Positions 39,442 to 52,000 of a stretch of 64,000 bases of DNA are shown in pieces. How positions within the stretch are numbered: position 1 is the first letter of the stretch; each line of letters opens with the position of its first letter. Origin of the DNA: Ignelater luminosus (Eukaryota > Arthropoda > Insecta > Coleoptera > Elateridae); assembly GCA_011009095.1 (NCBI GenBank), contig VTPC01090588.1, positions 186,001 through 250,000 on the forward strand, read 5' to 3'. The notes beneath the pieces were generated by a model. The model ran no database searches, was not told where the DNA came from, and was given only the letters and a program-made list of their open reading frames with translations. A program made the position numbers and the translations under genes.

Positions 39442-39837
39442 ATGCTTAGCTTCACTATCTGTGTTGGTTTTGGTCTGTTCTTTGCTATTATGAACGAAAA
39501 CTATAATAACCTGTTTTCTAAACAAAAGATATACACTTCTTTTTTCCGTTTAAAAAGAAATGACCAGATTTTACGGGAAGCAATCAGTGGATTTACCATA
39601 TATATAATCACTTTGTACGAAGTTTTAGTTATTTCAAAGTATAATTTATTTGCCACAAAATTTATGACAAAAAAAAGTGGTAATCCACAGCGACCTCTTG
39701 TAGGTGAAAGCCAGACCAACATCGTCTACCGTCAGCATGCTTTCAACCCCAAAACAAATTACCTGTCTGTATTTTTCACCGCCATTTCTAAATCTATTAA
39801 TTTCTGTCGTATTTTTTTATTCGCACAATACACCTAG
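39442..39837 (+). CDS. unrecognised 131-residue frame
   Basis: ATG-started open frame with a hydrophobic first 17 residues and a basic body. No motif or family is recognised, and no splice or promoter context supports it. It lies in the long intron between a LINE fossil and a Tc1 fossil, and may be a piece of another decayed element or chance. Listed because it is longer than most random frames here. Confidence 0.2.
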   Translation: MLSFTICVGFGLFFAIMNENYNNLFSKQKIYTSFFRLKRNDQILREAISGFTIYIITLYEVLVISKYNLFATKFMTKKSGNPQRPLVGESQTNIVYRQHAFNPKTNYLSVFFTAISKSINFCRIFLFAQYT

Positions 39838-40440
39838 ATTAGCTTATTATTGGGCGTGGTATTTTCAGAACTCGTAAAGCGTGGTGTTTAATTTATGCAT
39901 AGATACTTTATATTGCTATGACAACCCGTATATGGTCTACCTTTCTCATAAAGGGTTGTCAAAAACTCGAAAACGTGCTGCTTTTGTAAAACCCTTTAGA
40001 TGGAATATACTTTGTAATCTTCATTCGACTTCTTCCACATCTTGAAAACCTTGCGCCATTGCTACCAGAACTGCTGCTTTTCTGAGTTTGCCTTGGACTA
40101 GCTATTTCGAAGCACATATTGAGATGTGGGAATGAAGAAAGTTGACACGGTACTCTTTTGATCTTTTTTTTTCCAAAACTGGTAAATCAACGGTGAGCTT
40201 AAAGACGTAACGGTTGCGAAAACTGTTTCATTTCTCTTGTTCGACGGTTTTTCAAGTTTGGAGTGTTCAAGAACTCCGCGGAGTTTCTCTAGCGTTATTT
40301 GTTTTGGGTTGTTCATTATGAATGTATAAGTACATTATAATTATGTTATAGTTGTCAGAACGTGGCGCTTTCAATTTTTCTTAGCCGAGTCATTTAGAGT
40401 TGTAACGGACTGTCTTCTTGCTGCAGGAATTACTGTTATG

Positions 40441-40880
40441 GACTGACCCACCGTAAGCTCACACTTGAATACTATTGAACCTGTATGGGACGAACTTGGA
40501 AGACATGTTAGGAATTGATTACCATCTCCTAACATACTAAAAGAACTTACGAACGGCTCTTGAGGAAGGATGAGATAATATTCCGCAGGAAATCATTCAA
40601 AACCTGATAAGGAGAATGAATAGAAGGCTAGAATGTAAGAAAAATTAGAATTAGAAATCAAAGACTCGTTTTGTTTTTGGTTCTTTATTGTTGATCAGTT
40701 TTTTTATTGATTTATTACTTCGTTTGGAAATTATGCTGTTATCATTATTTCTGTTTGTAATAAGCAAATTATACCATCATTGATTTTTAATAATTCTAAT
40801 TACATCCGATACGATAATTTTCAATTTAACTAAAAATATTGAGGTGCCTGTTTTTTGTCCACCAGTGTGGTCACTATTAG
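40441..40880 (+). mobile_element. 3' remnant of a Tc1-like element
   Basis: Encodes the end of a Tc1 transposase: NTIEPVWDELGRHVRN (40469 on, carrying the catalytic Glu), then, after frameshifts, the segment IPQEIIQNLIRRMNRRLEC ending near 40637. About 230 bases downstream, GAGGTGCCTGTTTTTTGTCC followed by ACCAGTGTGG looks like the terminal repeat. The 5' half is missing. Confidence 0.7.
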
Positions 40881-40919
40881 ATATTTGAAATGTTAATTTA
40901 TTAAAAATTATAATTGTTT

Positions 40920-41166
40920 TTTGTGGCTTCAACTATTATGGTCATTTCACCGCCAACTAGAATTTAGCCGAAGTCGAGGTTTTCCGACGCCGCCGGTAGG
41001 CATTTTTTAACGTGCAACCCGTAATAGTCACACGGGACCTACCGCTTTACATCCCTCTTTTCCAGATTTCTTACGCGTGAAAAATTCAGGGCCTCGACCG
41101 GGAATGGAACTCGCAACTATTGGGTTTATAGTCAGATACGTAACTATCAGAACCACCGAGACTCCC
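40920..41166 (-). mobile_element. tRNA-derived SINE
   Basis: On the minus strand the 5' head (41166 downward) is tRNA-like: GGGAGTCTCGGTGGTTCTGA with an A-box-like TGGTTCTGATAG, and a B-box-like GAGTTCCATTCC (plus positions 41101-41112; one mismatch to GTTCGANNCC). A GC-rich body of about 150 bases follows, then an A-rich end. The body is unlike the AT-rich surroundings. The head lacks proper tRNA stem pairing, so it is not a functional tRNA gene. Confidence 0.65.
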
Positions 41167-41169
41167 AAT

Positions 41170-44100
41170 TAAAATTGCATTTCATCTTTTGCTTCACTAT
41201 TGCACTAACTCAGAAAATAAAACTAAAACATGACCGTTTTTTCCCTTTTTCTTTTGTATTGATGTTAAAAAAGAATTAGCAAACAAAACCATGCATGTAT
41301 TAAAAGCGTGTGTTTGTAAACTGTGTCCGCAAATCTGTCCGGAGCATAAAGAGTAAGCAATTAATTGTAATCGATTTGTTACGATTACTGTGGTAGTGTA
41401 CATTGAAAATTGTTTGAAACTCATTCGGTAGTTAATAATTTCCATAAAATGAATTAAACCACGTTTTAGTTTGATTTCGACCCATTGATTTGAAAATGTG
41501 TTTTCAGACGAATCCGATTATTGAAAGCTCTGAACTATTATTTTATCGCATTATAAAATTATATAGTTCCAAACTGTTGCAATTGAAATCTAGTTACACT
41601 ATTTTCTTGTTTCAAATAAAAATGATGCAGTGAGAAACTGCACCTGTTTAAAATTCAGCATATCTAAATGGTGCTAAATGATTTTTGTCTAGTACCCAGC
41701 GGGATTCTACATTTAGAAAGGATGTGAACATTTGTTGGCAGGTATATAAATTACTTCATCGACTTATTTGGAAGTACTCCTATAGCTTAAGAATGAAGTT
41801 ACTTTAATCTTCTGCTCTAAATTTGATCGAGAATAAGATAATATATCTTCTTTAACGAAATATTTAAAGGTGCAAATTCTTAATTCTTCGGAAAATCTAT
41901 TATTGCACAAAATGTACGTTATTATTGTATCACATGTTCGTGTTTTGTTTGTTTAAACGTAAAACATTAAAGTTGTAATTACTTGAACCGTAAATTATCA
42001 CATCAAGCCAGAAACGCTTCCTTGAAGCTAAGAAGAAAGTTTGTTTTGATTTAGTATCTAATTAGAAGGAAGTCTGTACATTATTGTTTACAGTATGAGA
42101 CATTTAATTAATACTAATTTTTATTGGATATTATAAAATCTTAGTTTTAACAGTTATCTACACCAACCAAAGATAGTAATATTCAAATAATATGGTATTT
42201 TTGAAATGCACCTTAATTATTTCGGAATATTAATTTATCTATATTTATTTCTGTTTTGAGGCTAACGTGTTGATGCCATTGAATTATAATTGAGTTCAAT
42301 ATTTTCCGGCTATTTCAATCTTGCATGCTAATAAATACCATAATCAAATGAAATTGCTGTGCTGAACAACTTAACCCATAGATTTTTATAATAATTACAA
42401 TAAAAATTCAAACCATTTCATCTTCTTATAAATGTCGATTATCTAACAGAAAAAGTGAAAAACATGCAAACATGTATTTCGCATAAAAGAAGAAAATAAC
42501 AAAGGTTCCGGCAAGCTAATCTTCTCAGGCTGCGTATTTTCTGTTTACAAAAGTGTTATGAAACGTTTATTAGATAGGAAACGTTTGTGAAAATTCAATT
42601 CGTGTAATTTTATTGTTGAGAAAATTATAGAATGCAGGTATTAAAAGCAAAATTATAGCAAACTGTAATTAAGTTTTGCTCAATAAAACGAAGGTTTGTC
42701 TGTAGTGGAAAAAATATTTTTGTAATTGAGCGCTTTTGTAATTTCCACATTCACCAACGTTGTAGTCAGTTTTAAAAAGCAACTTGCGTAAAATTGGTTT
42801 GGTTCCGTAACTCAATGAAGATTGTGTGTTCTGAGTGTATAGCGAAAAGCTGAACAATAATTTGTAAGAAATCTTATTTGGGAAAAAAATACCTCACTCC
42901 AATGAATTCTTGTTAAATTGTTTAGTACATGGACTCGTAGGTGATAACTGGTAAGTGCTCGAGTCGAAACAATTGTTATATTATTAGAAATTTGTAACAT
43001 CAAAAACTGAAATAAAGTCTTCGATTTGAAAAAAACGCATTCCACGTATCCTTTAACAATTGTACTACCACTACGCACAGGCATAACTTATAATCTCATC
43101 ATTATTAGGATCTTATACATTTTCAATAAAACCAACAGCTTAACGAGTACTAAATATTTACATCAAAAATATTCTATTCTTTTTGAGGCCGTATCTCAGA
43201 AAGAATATAGATAGAAAGATGTGGTAAAAAGGAATTATCAGAGAATATAATGCTTATATGAGAAAATATTTTTGCAATCGTTTTCTTGTCTTCTTACAAA
43301 AATAATACTCTTGTAATTTTTTGTTAATAAAACGTCTACTTAATTTTGCTTACATTTTCGTATGGCTGACTTTGGACGCTTTTTAATGATATTAGGTTGT
43401 ACAGATATTGATTTCTGTTTTGGAATGTTTAAGAAAAACTAACTTTTATGTGAAAGTCATAGTAACTGTACTATTAATTTTGTAACTGTTCAAATAGTAC
43501 TGCAGTAAACTGACTTGCTTTTGAGAAAACAGAAGGGCAGGTTTTGGGAATCCACGGAATTTGTTCCTTCAAAGCAATTGCTTGAATTTAAAGGAATTCG
43601 GAAATTCATTTTTAAGCGGAACAGAAACTTGGCTCGCACTTAAGTGAATGCCCATCTGCAATAAGAAAAACCCTTAAGATATCTGATTTTAATTACCCTC
43701 TGGTGAATTGTTGTTCTTGGCTTAATAGAACGGTAGTGGTAAGATATTCTGCTATTAACACAGAAACCCATGTAGTAATAAAATCTCGAAAAGCGGCACA
43801 GAAACCCAAATAATCTTGTAACCAACACATATGGTTGATATGAACTTTTAAAATTATGAGCCTTTTTCTACATTAATTTTATTTTATATGCAGCTGCTTA
43901 CTTTAATTCTATTTATTTTACATAATGGAAAGTTCTAACGGATGTTAGATTTTAATACATTTTTATGATTTAAGACCGCGGTTGCTATTGCAACAGTTGA
44001 ATTTTATTTGCAAAATTTTTGCATCCATGTGTAACTTAAAGTTAGTCATGTATTTATCACGTTTCAACCCAGTCAATCAAAATGTTTTATGTTGCTACTT

Positions 44101-44635
44101 CTCAAATAGTTTCAGTTTTTATGACGTAGGTGCAGAATATAGTGATTGGAAAATATAGTAGGCGTTATTTGAAAGAAAAACATATAATACAGAAGAAGAG
44201 AATACTTAAAACGCCCTGAATGCAGGTTTTGGTTTGTTTTATTTTAATAAGCCAATTAGATATGTTTTTTTTCTTACAAAAGATAAAGGACCTTCAAATT
44301 ACTGGCACTTTTTTCGTTTTAATTCAAGATCGAATTTCGTAAATTAAAATCCTGTCACTTCCTTACTTTGTTTATTATTTCATGATTTGTGGGCGGCTTC
44401 CTTTTTCTTGTAAAAGCAGCCTTCGGATTTTTTAATTTTATAGAATTCTTACCCAAACATCTCCTTTGTGTAGAAATCGACAAATAAACATATTAAAGGA
44501 GCTACAATAAGAAGAGACAAACTAATTAATACCCATGCGACGAGTGAAAATTTTTCAAGCAGTAAGGTCGTACGCTCCAAGTAAAATAAATTGTAAATAG
44601 TGTAATTTGCAAGAATTTCCAGAAATCAAACTTAC
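41170..44635. other. 5' part of the long intron, no gene seen
   Basis: AT-rich DNA up to the donor of the proposed signal-peptide exon. Only short unsupported frames. No element borders found. Confidence 0.4.
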
Positions 44636-44717
44636 CGAGAAATAAGCACAAAGCTAAGGTTACGCCACCACTAACAAACATAGATTGTCGAGTTCCTTGT
44701 ATACTTTTAATATTCAT
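44636..44717 (-). CDS. signal-peptide exon, proposed exon 1 of the chitin-binding gene
   Basis: ATG at 44717 in a good context (AACA before ATG). It encodes 27 codons plus one base, then a strong donor G|GTAAGT. The peptide has a basic start (Lys4, Arg10) and a hydrophobic stretch from residue 13 (MFVSGGVTLALCLFL), as in a signal peptide. The exon ends in phase 1. The orphan 5' exon edge at 12823 needs exactly one base before TA, and the join gives Val28 and extends the hydrophobic core through the next seven residues. Phase, strand and missing function all fit. The link is inferred: it needs an intron of about 31.8 kb (12824-44635). Confidence 0.65.
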
Positions 44718-44962
44718 TGTTGGTTTTTTCAATTACACAAAAACATTTAATTAACAGGTTCTTATGGCCACTGATAACAAAATAAAACTTTTAAATTTAA
44801 TTTATAACTTTTCATAAACAGTCGCATTCCGAAATTTTACACTTTGTGTTATAACCACAATTTTTTAACACCCCTTTTTCGCATAAGATATTACAATTTT
44901 ACATGCTACTAGTATCGTTGCTAGCCTGTTGCAAATTGGCGTTAATGTGTTTTACTGACAAG
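44718..44962. promoter_or_regulatory. candidate divergent promoter region
   Basis: Lies between the minus-strand signal-peptide ATG (44717) and a plus-strand donor-like site, ACAAG|GTAAGT (exon side ends at 44962). On the minus strand TATCAGTGG (near 44772) resembles an arthropod TCAGT initiator. Neither transcription start is shown by the sequence; this is inference from position. Confidence 0.3.
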
Positions 44963-46560
44963 GTAAGTCTATGGAAAGTGCAGATCTAAGAAAGTCCCCC
45001 TGCCATGAGGCCCCCACTGTCCTGAAACCGCTCATATCGAGCAATGTCAAAGATGATGGAGTGCAATAATTTTACCTGGTTGCCTTGCGAAGGACGCGAG
45101 ATGCTCCGGTCTTTTTAATTGTGAAAGCTGGAAGTAATGCATTTGGTATACATAGTAAAGTATATATTTACGTGATGTCACTGTAAAAAAGGAAATGTGA
45201 TTCTTGACGCTAGTTTATTTCAGTTCGCAACTTTTTTCTGAATAGAAACGTGCACTAATGTGATTTAATTGATGTAGCAATTTGGCTTGCGTGTCTTTTT
45301 TTATAGAAATAATGTGCGTACCTTTTTCTATAGTTTTTCTGCAGAACCAGAATTCTTCGTAAAAAATCCTGCTATGGGATTTAATTTGTGGGCAATAATT
45401 ATTTTAAGAGGTGGAAATTAGAATATTACAACCGTAACATATGTGGGAATTGAACACTACAATAAATTGTTTTGTAACTTAATGTGGCATTGAAATCTCT
45501 CAATTACAGAATATGTGCCAACATAGCAATGCAATCAACAGCGCTTAGGTTCTTGATTGTAATTTATTTTTCTTTGAACATTTATATTTTGATTACAACT
45601 TCCATTGCTCAGATGTGGAATTTATAATAATTTAAGTAAGATTTATTATTATGCTTTTTTATAAACATTTTTTGTTCTCTTTCTTTTTGTAAATGATTTA
45701 ATTTTTATAGTTTTTAATTTTTTAACATAATGTAAGCTTACAAATAGCAAGTTTTTGTTACTCCAGATTCTTGCATTGCATCTATTTAGTACTACCAACA
45801 ATTATCAAGAACGTGATAAATTGATAAGCTTTCGTTTACAAGTAATTTTACAATTGGATCAGTAAGCTATAATGCGAGAGGAACTAAAAACGTTATCTAC
45901 TAGTCATGACCGAACGTCAAATAACGACAACCTTCTTGTAAATGTGTTTCAAGTTCGATTTAAATTCGTTCATTATTTTATGGCAACGGTGTTAATGTCT
46001 TAACACTGCACATTTTTGTAGAAGTGTTTAAAGTGTTGTAATATTTAGATATTAACCTGGAAATTAAGTTTTCATCTTCGGAGAAAGGCTCGCACAAAGA
46101 AAAAATATCAAAAGGCCATACAGGGTACCTCATACAACTTTCTTTTAAACTACGTGACATTTGACATTGCCAGTCATTATTGTTCACTTGTTTACATACG
46201 TTGGTTATATGAGGGGCGTTTGCTTTGAATTACACCTGTTTGGAATACTATTTTCGATAATTTCTTGACATACTAGATTTAACCTAACTTAAGCTAACCT
46301 AAAACCTCCATATTTGCCTTTAATTAAATACATGAAACCATCATGCGTGACTGTCAGGCATCGACAGGCAGTCTTTTAGTACCGTCTTGATTTGTTCCTA
46401 TATCATAGAAACCTCTCTCCACTTCTTCTTTTCCGTAATTCTTTTATCAATGTATTCGTGGGTTATGTTTCACTTGCCCATATTTTGATATTAGTGCTAT
46501 TAACACTATGTTTGTCCCTGGTTCTGTAGCTAGCTGCCCCCCATCCGGTACATTTAAAGA
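44963..46560. other. gene-free stretch with a GC-richer patch
   Basis: The patch at 44985-45120 is clearly richer in G and C than its surroundings and may be regulatory or an untranslated exon. A 56-codon ATG-started minus-strand frame near 46158-45978 (MSRSLKESC...) has a donor-like CAG|GTTAAT inside; it is not recognised and I do not call it. Confidence 0.35.
46280..46306 (-). repeat. TTAGG-like (TAACCTAA) stretch, left of R1-like fossil
   Basis: Degenerate CCTAA units on the plus strand (TAACCTAACTTAAGCTAACC), the complement of the insect telomere unit TTAGG. Too short and diverged to be a true array. Confidence 0.5.
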
Positions 46561-46599
46561 CTGTGGCTAGCTATCTCGCTACTTAGTTGTAATGATCTT

Positions 46600-47613
46600 A
46601 TTTTGTCTTGCTTTTCCGTTTCCTATTGTCTTCCGTCCACATGAAGATCTTTTCTTTCTTCCGTTACCATGTCGATCGATGGGAATCACCCCGCTGTGAT
46701 TTGAATTTCTTTTTACTTCTTTTGGTGTCCCACAGATTACAGCAGGGTGAACAACACTACATAATACTTCTTTATTTCTACTTAGCGGGGCCTCCAATTA
46801 CAGCAGCTCTTTCTTCAAGTCTGTTGACTGTTTAGTTATGTGATGTTCGTAGATTTAGTCTTTCGTTCAGTGTAGGTACTTTATCATCTTTTTTGATTGC
46901 GCCCTGACATTACAGATCTGGAGTTTTATTTCATCGTGTTTCCTTTTTTCCTTAAGGATAATGGCTTCAGTTTTTTCGGATCTAATTGAACACTGTAGCG
47001 TTCCATCAACTTTTTTTTTGTGGGCATTTGTTTCTGCGTCTCATTAGTGTATCTCTATTCTTAGCCATGACAAGAACTGACTGTGTTTGTGAACTTCATT
47101 CTTAGTATCTCATCATAAATGACGTTCCAGAATGTTGATTTAGAACCGATCTCTGGGATATATCTGCCGTAGCTTTCTCTACCTGCCTTGTCTATTCTGA
47201 CGTATCGTCTCAGGTAGCTGGAGATTAGACCACTGAGATTTTCCAGTTTTGGGTTTTTGCACAATTGCATTGTAACAATATTAAATGCATCTTAACATTA
47301 GTGCCACCAACACTACTGCCTCTTACAGTTTTTTTACTGTGCCTGTGACCTTTTCCATTAGTTGGACGGCAGATCTTCCCTTCCGGAAGCCGTATCGATT
47401 GTCATCAAAATCTTCTTGAAATAAATGAATAAATAGATTCTTGATCTTTAATAACCCGGTTCTTATTAGCGTCGCATATAACTTGTCCAACATGATAACG
47501 CCGGTTCGGAGATTTCCACTTTTTAGTATCAAGGCTGCTTTTGTTATCTTCCATTCAGGACCTCCAGTAACAATTCGTGTGTGAGTTTCATGACTTCTTT
47601 TGTCTCGACTCAT
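46600..47613 (-). pseudogene. second R1-like LINE fossil
   Basis: Relic of a reverse transcriptase read on the minus strand. PEWKITKAALILKSG is followed by DNRYGFRKGRSAVQLMEKV (47380-47330), a typical R1/jockey-type fingers motif. A segment around 47250-47150 reads LENLSGLISSYLRRYVRID, then FWNVIYDEILRMKF. After further shifts come DPKK and, near 46680, VIPID with an ERK-like tail. Frames break at least five times and the active site is not readable. Same strand and type as the fossil at 37500-38930, but too diverged to call a copy of it. Confidence 0.65.
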
Positions 47614-47634
47614 CTACTCTTTGCCATTTTTCAT

Positions 47635-47716
47635 GCTAACCTAATCAGAACCTAACTTAATTTAACGTAATCTGAATTAATCATAACTAAACTAACCTAG
47701 CTTAACCTAACCTAAC
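47635..47716 (-). repeat. TTAGG-like (TAACCTAA) stretch, right of R1-like fossil
   Basis: About 80 bases with repeated CTAACCTAA-type units, the last part reading CTTAACCTAACCTAACAC. Same strand sense as the shorter stretch at 46280-46306. Confidence 0.6.
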
Positions 47717-47719
47717 ACA

Positions 47720-48906
47720 TTTAAGAGGTTAGCATATTTCCGACTATGAGTTTTTTTGGAAAGAAATTGCTAGTTCTCAAAAGGGCTATTTTGGTAGAGA
47801 ACTAGCAGTTTGAAAGTTGAAGTTGGCTTTACTTTACTGATGGATTAAATTTTCCCGAAACGGCACTTGAAAAGATTTCTCCAGGTATCCCACAAAATGG
47901 GGAATTTTCCAATCACGTCTCTCCAGAGGTGCTGTACATTTTGAATATGAGTATTTCTATTCCGTCGCTGTTAATGAACTTAATAGAATGTTTAATAGGC
48001 AAGTGTTGGAAACCTTGTTTTCCTGGATACTATACGCTTTCCAACAACGCGAAACTGTAGTAGTTGCGGGGTGTACCCACTTCTTAATAATCCGCCTTCT
48101 TTTGAGGAACAGAAACGAAAATGTGCACTTATTTTCCTCCTTTAACCGTCAAATACCCACTGATGCTCAGTTGTACTTCTTTTTTCTAAACAACCTTATC
48201 AATCTCTCCTAATTTCTTGACGTTGATGTTCCAATGTGCACACCTCCCTGCAGTAAGAAAACCAAGAAATATATGAGGCATCAAACCCATACATGATGGT
48301 CAAAGAGCAAACTTTTTCTATCTCCATCTTGCTTATATCCATTAAGGGTGACTCTGCTTTGGCAGGTCGTGCGGATTCTATCCTTCCGCAGCAAACCATG
48401 GGCTCTACCAGCTACATTACGAAGCTTTTCTTGTTAAGATATACTATAGAGTTTACGGTCGTTCGTTTTCTATCACGTTATTAATAATAGGGTTAAATAG
48501 CTTATAATTCATACGGTATAACCCCTTTTTTGGCGATATACTACAAAATAGCGGACCCAATCAAACTCCACGATCTTAAGACTTTATTTAACATAATATG
48601 GGGCTTCACACTAATCAGTAGTTTCTTTTTGGAAATTTTGAGCCTTGGAGAAGTTTTCTCTAAAAAAGTTAAATCTCATGCAAAAATTAACAGGTATTCA
48701 AAGAGTTTTCCGTTTGGAATTGGCTGGGTTCAGGTGTACATAGGTAGTATACATTTTAGATATAACAAATGTATTTCTTTTCCACTCGGGTAATTTATAT
48801 CAATATTAATTTTGCCAACTTAAGAAAAACATGTATTTTAAGTCATGACCAACTTTCAATGGGTAAGTTTTTGAACACACGTTACTTAAAAACATTCAAG
48901 GCCGCC
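47720..48906. other. gene-free stretch, possible unrecognised relic
   Basis: Moderate GC and patches of coding-like minus-strand sequence (for example 48399-48199) that I could not assign to a family; possibly another decayed transposon. No supported gene. Confidence 0.3.
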
Positions 48907-49073
48907 GCGCCAGTTGCAGAAAGCAGAATTAAATCAAGTCATCAAGTTAACTCAGGATTTGATCTAATGGAATAATTTTGAATTGACATTTCAATTTTAC
49001 ATCACCTGATTGGTTGGTTAATTCTGGAATTAACCTTGATCATTTGATTAATTCTGTTTTCTGCAACCGGCTC
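48907..49073. mobile_element. short MITE/hairpin, about 167 bp
   Basis: Inverted arms: GCGCCAGTTGCAGAAAGCAG on the left and GAGCCGGTTGCAGAAAACAG as the reverse complement of the right, with further matches inward (GAATTAA, TCAAG). A second small palindrome sits near the centre. No coding content; target duplication unclear. Confidence 0.65.
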
Positions 49074-52000
49074 TTATATGTTCTCATAAAATGTTTAGGC
49101 ATTCTATCTTCTACAAATTAACCGACGTTTTGAATACCGTTTTGTTTTATAGATTTCAAAAAATTTACACTTTTATTTGATACAAAATGTAGCGATAAAG
49201 ACGAACCTTGTTAAGTCTCATATTTGACTGATTGCCAGAACTTTCTGATCGCACGATAATATTATTGGTACACGCTATATCCGTTTTCTTTGTCGTCAAT
49301 TTTCTCGACAGTCTAATTAAATCAAAGATGTGCTGCAATAGAAAAAGAACTTCCTAACTATTATAAAAGTAAATCTTAATTAATCTATCTACTTTCTTCT
49401 TCCTCGTAAAATAAGTACAAAGTCCATTCACTTTTAAATTAAACAAGTTCTTCGAATTTATGTGAGTTCGATAATGAAATTAACATTAAAATAATCTAGA
49501 AGTGAGCCTGATAGTGAAAACTATTATAAACTGAATCGTAAGTAGATTTTAACAATTCTACCGTTATTAAGCTGATATTGCGTAAACTTAAATGTATGCT
49601 AAACCTCTTTAATCTGTATTTAATGTGCAATATATCTTCATATAAAAATGTTTTATTGACAAGAAAAAATTCTTCTATGTAATTTCTGACTCGTTCCTTC
49701 GGTCAACCTTAGAAGAAACTATCATTATGTTGGTTTTTACACCTTGTCGCAAAGACTTTCGAGTTTAATTGGAGCGTGGAAATTATAGTAAACGTTAATA
49801 ATAAAAATGTTTACGAATGTGAATTTGATGACCATCAAAACAATTTAACAATTTAATGTATAGGCAATTATTATAGTTGGGATTTCCAACGTAGAGAAGA
49901 ATTTAAGTATATTGTAAAATAGAATCATGCAACTGTAAAAAAAACTATAGAAACTGTATTGTTTATATAAATAATGATATTTAGATTTTTAAAGTGGATT
50001 ATGAGTTACTAGTGCAAAATATGATTGCATAATGTTAGTTGCAAAACATTGCACTCAATTTACATGAATTACAAAACCTTATCCTACAGCAATGATGAAT
50101 TGAGTAGGTTATTCCACGTTATTAACATTTATTTTTGTATTTGTTTCAGGTAAGTCTTCGACAAATTTATAGGTGTAAGAGTAAGTATTCTTTTGTTATG
50201 TTTTAATTCATTAAACATTCTTCTCGACTATTTATGATGAAGCTTATAGGTACATAGTGTGCGGTCACACATACTTTTAAATTCACTAGTCTTGTATATT
50301 ATAGCATTTGCTGGGCAACCAAATAGGTATTTACGTAGCAAGGGCGTAAACTAGGCGTTTTTGGCTCACGCCGTGAAAATTATAGCACGAGGCGCGACGT
50401 GCTATAACATGACAAGGGCCCAAAATGCTAGTTACGTCTGAGGTGCACACAAAACATAAATCTTATTTAAAAGCGAAGATCCAAATTATTGCCGATCGAA
50501 TAAATCGGCGTAACCAAAGCAACAAGTACATCAACCAACTGGCCAAAATGAAACTTGCCTTATCCCCGAAAAGAAGGCCTAAGATACGCATACTATTTAC
50601 CACTAATATTTTAATAAATATACTAATAAACATCCGGATGTTTTGCTGAATGTATGTATGTTACGAAGAAAAGCTCTGACTCTAAATAATTGAGTATAAC
50701 CATTGATTAATAATTATAGTAAAATTATGTTAATCATTAAATTATAACTCTATAAGATTATAAACTATTTATACAAACATAAGAGTTTTATATACGTATG
50801 TAAGCGTCTCGATACAAAGAGATTTAACTAACAATAGACCCATTTTATTCATATCTTCAGCAAGTGTACTGTTACGTAGCGTTGAAAACTTTTAGTTTCT
50901 TTCAATTCAAATTTCTATTTTTGTTATTGTATTCCCATCAAACTGTAACGGCTCAATACAGTACTCAAACTATGAATAATGGATATTACGAATATTACTT
51001 ATTACGGAACCTTACGTATGAAAATAAAACATCATGTTTATACACCAGTTCCTTTCACTTAATATTTAAGGATCCTTCAAAACGAATAATATAATTCTGT
51101 AAGCATATTTTGAACGATGTATTATAAGTAGCACTTGCATTGGTATGCATTTCCCATTTGCTTGTGCAATAATTATGTTATTATGCGCAAGAGTACATTG
51201 TCCGTTTGTGTTGCCCTTTCTCTTCTTGACATGGTGTATTTTATTTTTTGTTTTGTATAACTAGTAAGGATTTCCTGATTCAGAAGTTTAATATTTTTGC
51301 TTTTATTTCTCTGAATATTATTAACGTTTATACATTTCTATACTTTATTATCTCTCTCAAATTTGATATTTACATTTATCGTTTTAGTTTCCTTGAAACT
51401 TCAGTGTATTATATCTTAAAATTATACTTGAAAGAAAGAAATAAAATAATTATGTTCGACTAAGTCTAAAAACATTAACCTTGCGCATTATGTACCTTTA
51501 CGGCATTGTCTTATTTATTTGGTTGTTCCCTATGGCATAGTTTTGTTACCAAAAACGCACAGGTCACGTTTTCCTAATTGATCGAAACGCTAAACACAGA
51601 TGCGTTTAGTATCTCGTTTTGTTATCAGGATATACAGCATTGGATATGGAATAAGGAAAATTAAATCGGTAACAACAATTATTAGGAAAATCGCCGAAAC
51701 GTGTATAGCGCTTTAAATAATATGGAATTTTTAACGGGGCATTCGTAATTTTTTGGTCATATTGGAGAAAGCGATGAGGTCATTGACATTTTTTTGGTAT
51801 TTTTTGATAGTTCTAAAAGTCTTCTTTCTAGCATCTTGAAGTTTATCATATAGGCTGTATAATAAAACAAAACAGAAAGAACGCTCTATGTTCACGTTTA
51901 GGTCATTTGGAAACTACTTCAAAATGATAAAATAAAGAGACTAAAAGTAATGTAGTAAAGAAATTTTATTCAACAGTGTATTATTTAATAGGGATTAGAT

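Noticed and set aside
41095..41166. A tRNA gene
   Set aside because: A and B boxes are present but the stems do not pair properly and a SINE body follows; read as a SINE head.
46280..47716. A true telomeric array
   Set aside because: Units are few, diverged and interrupted by unique DNA and a LINE fossil.
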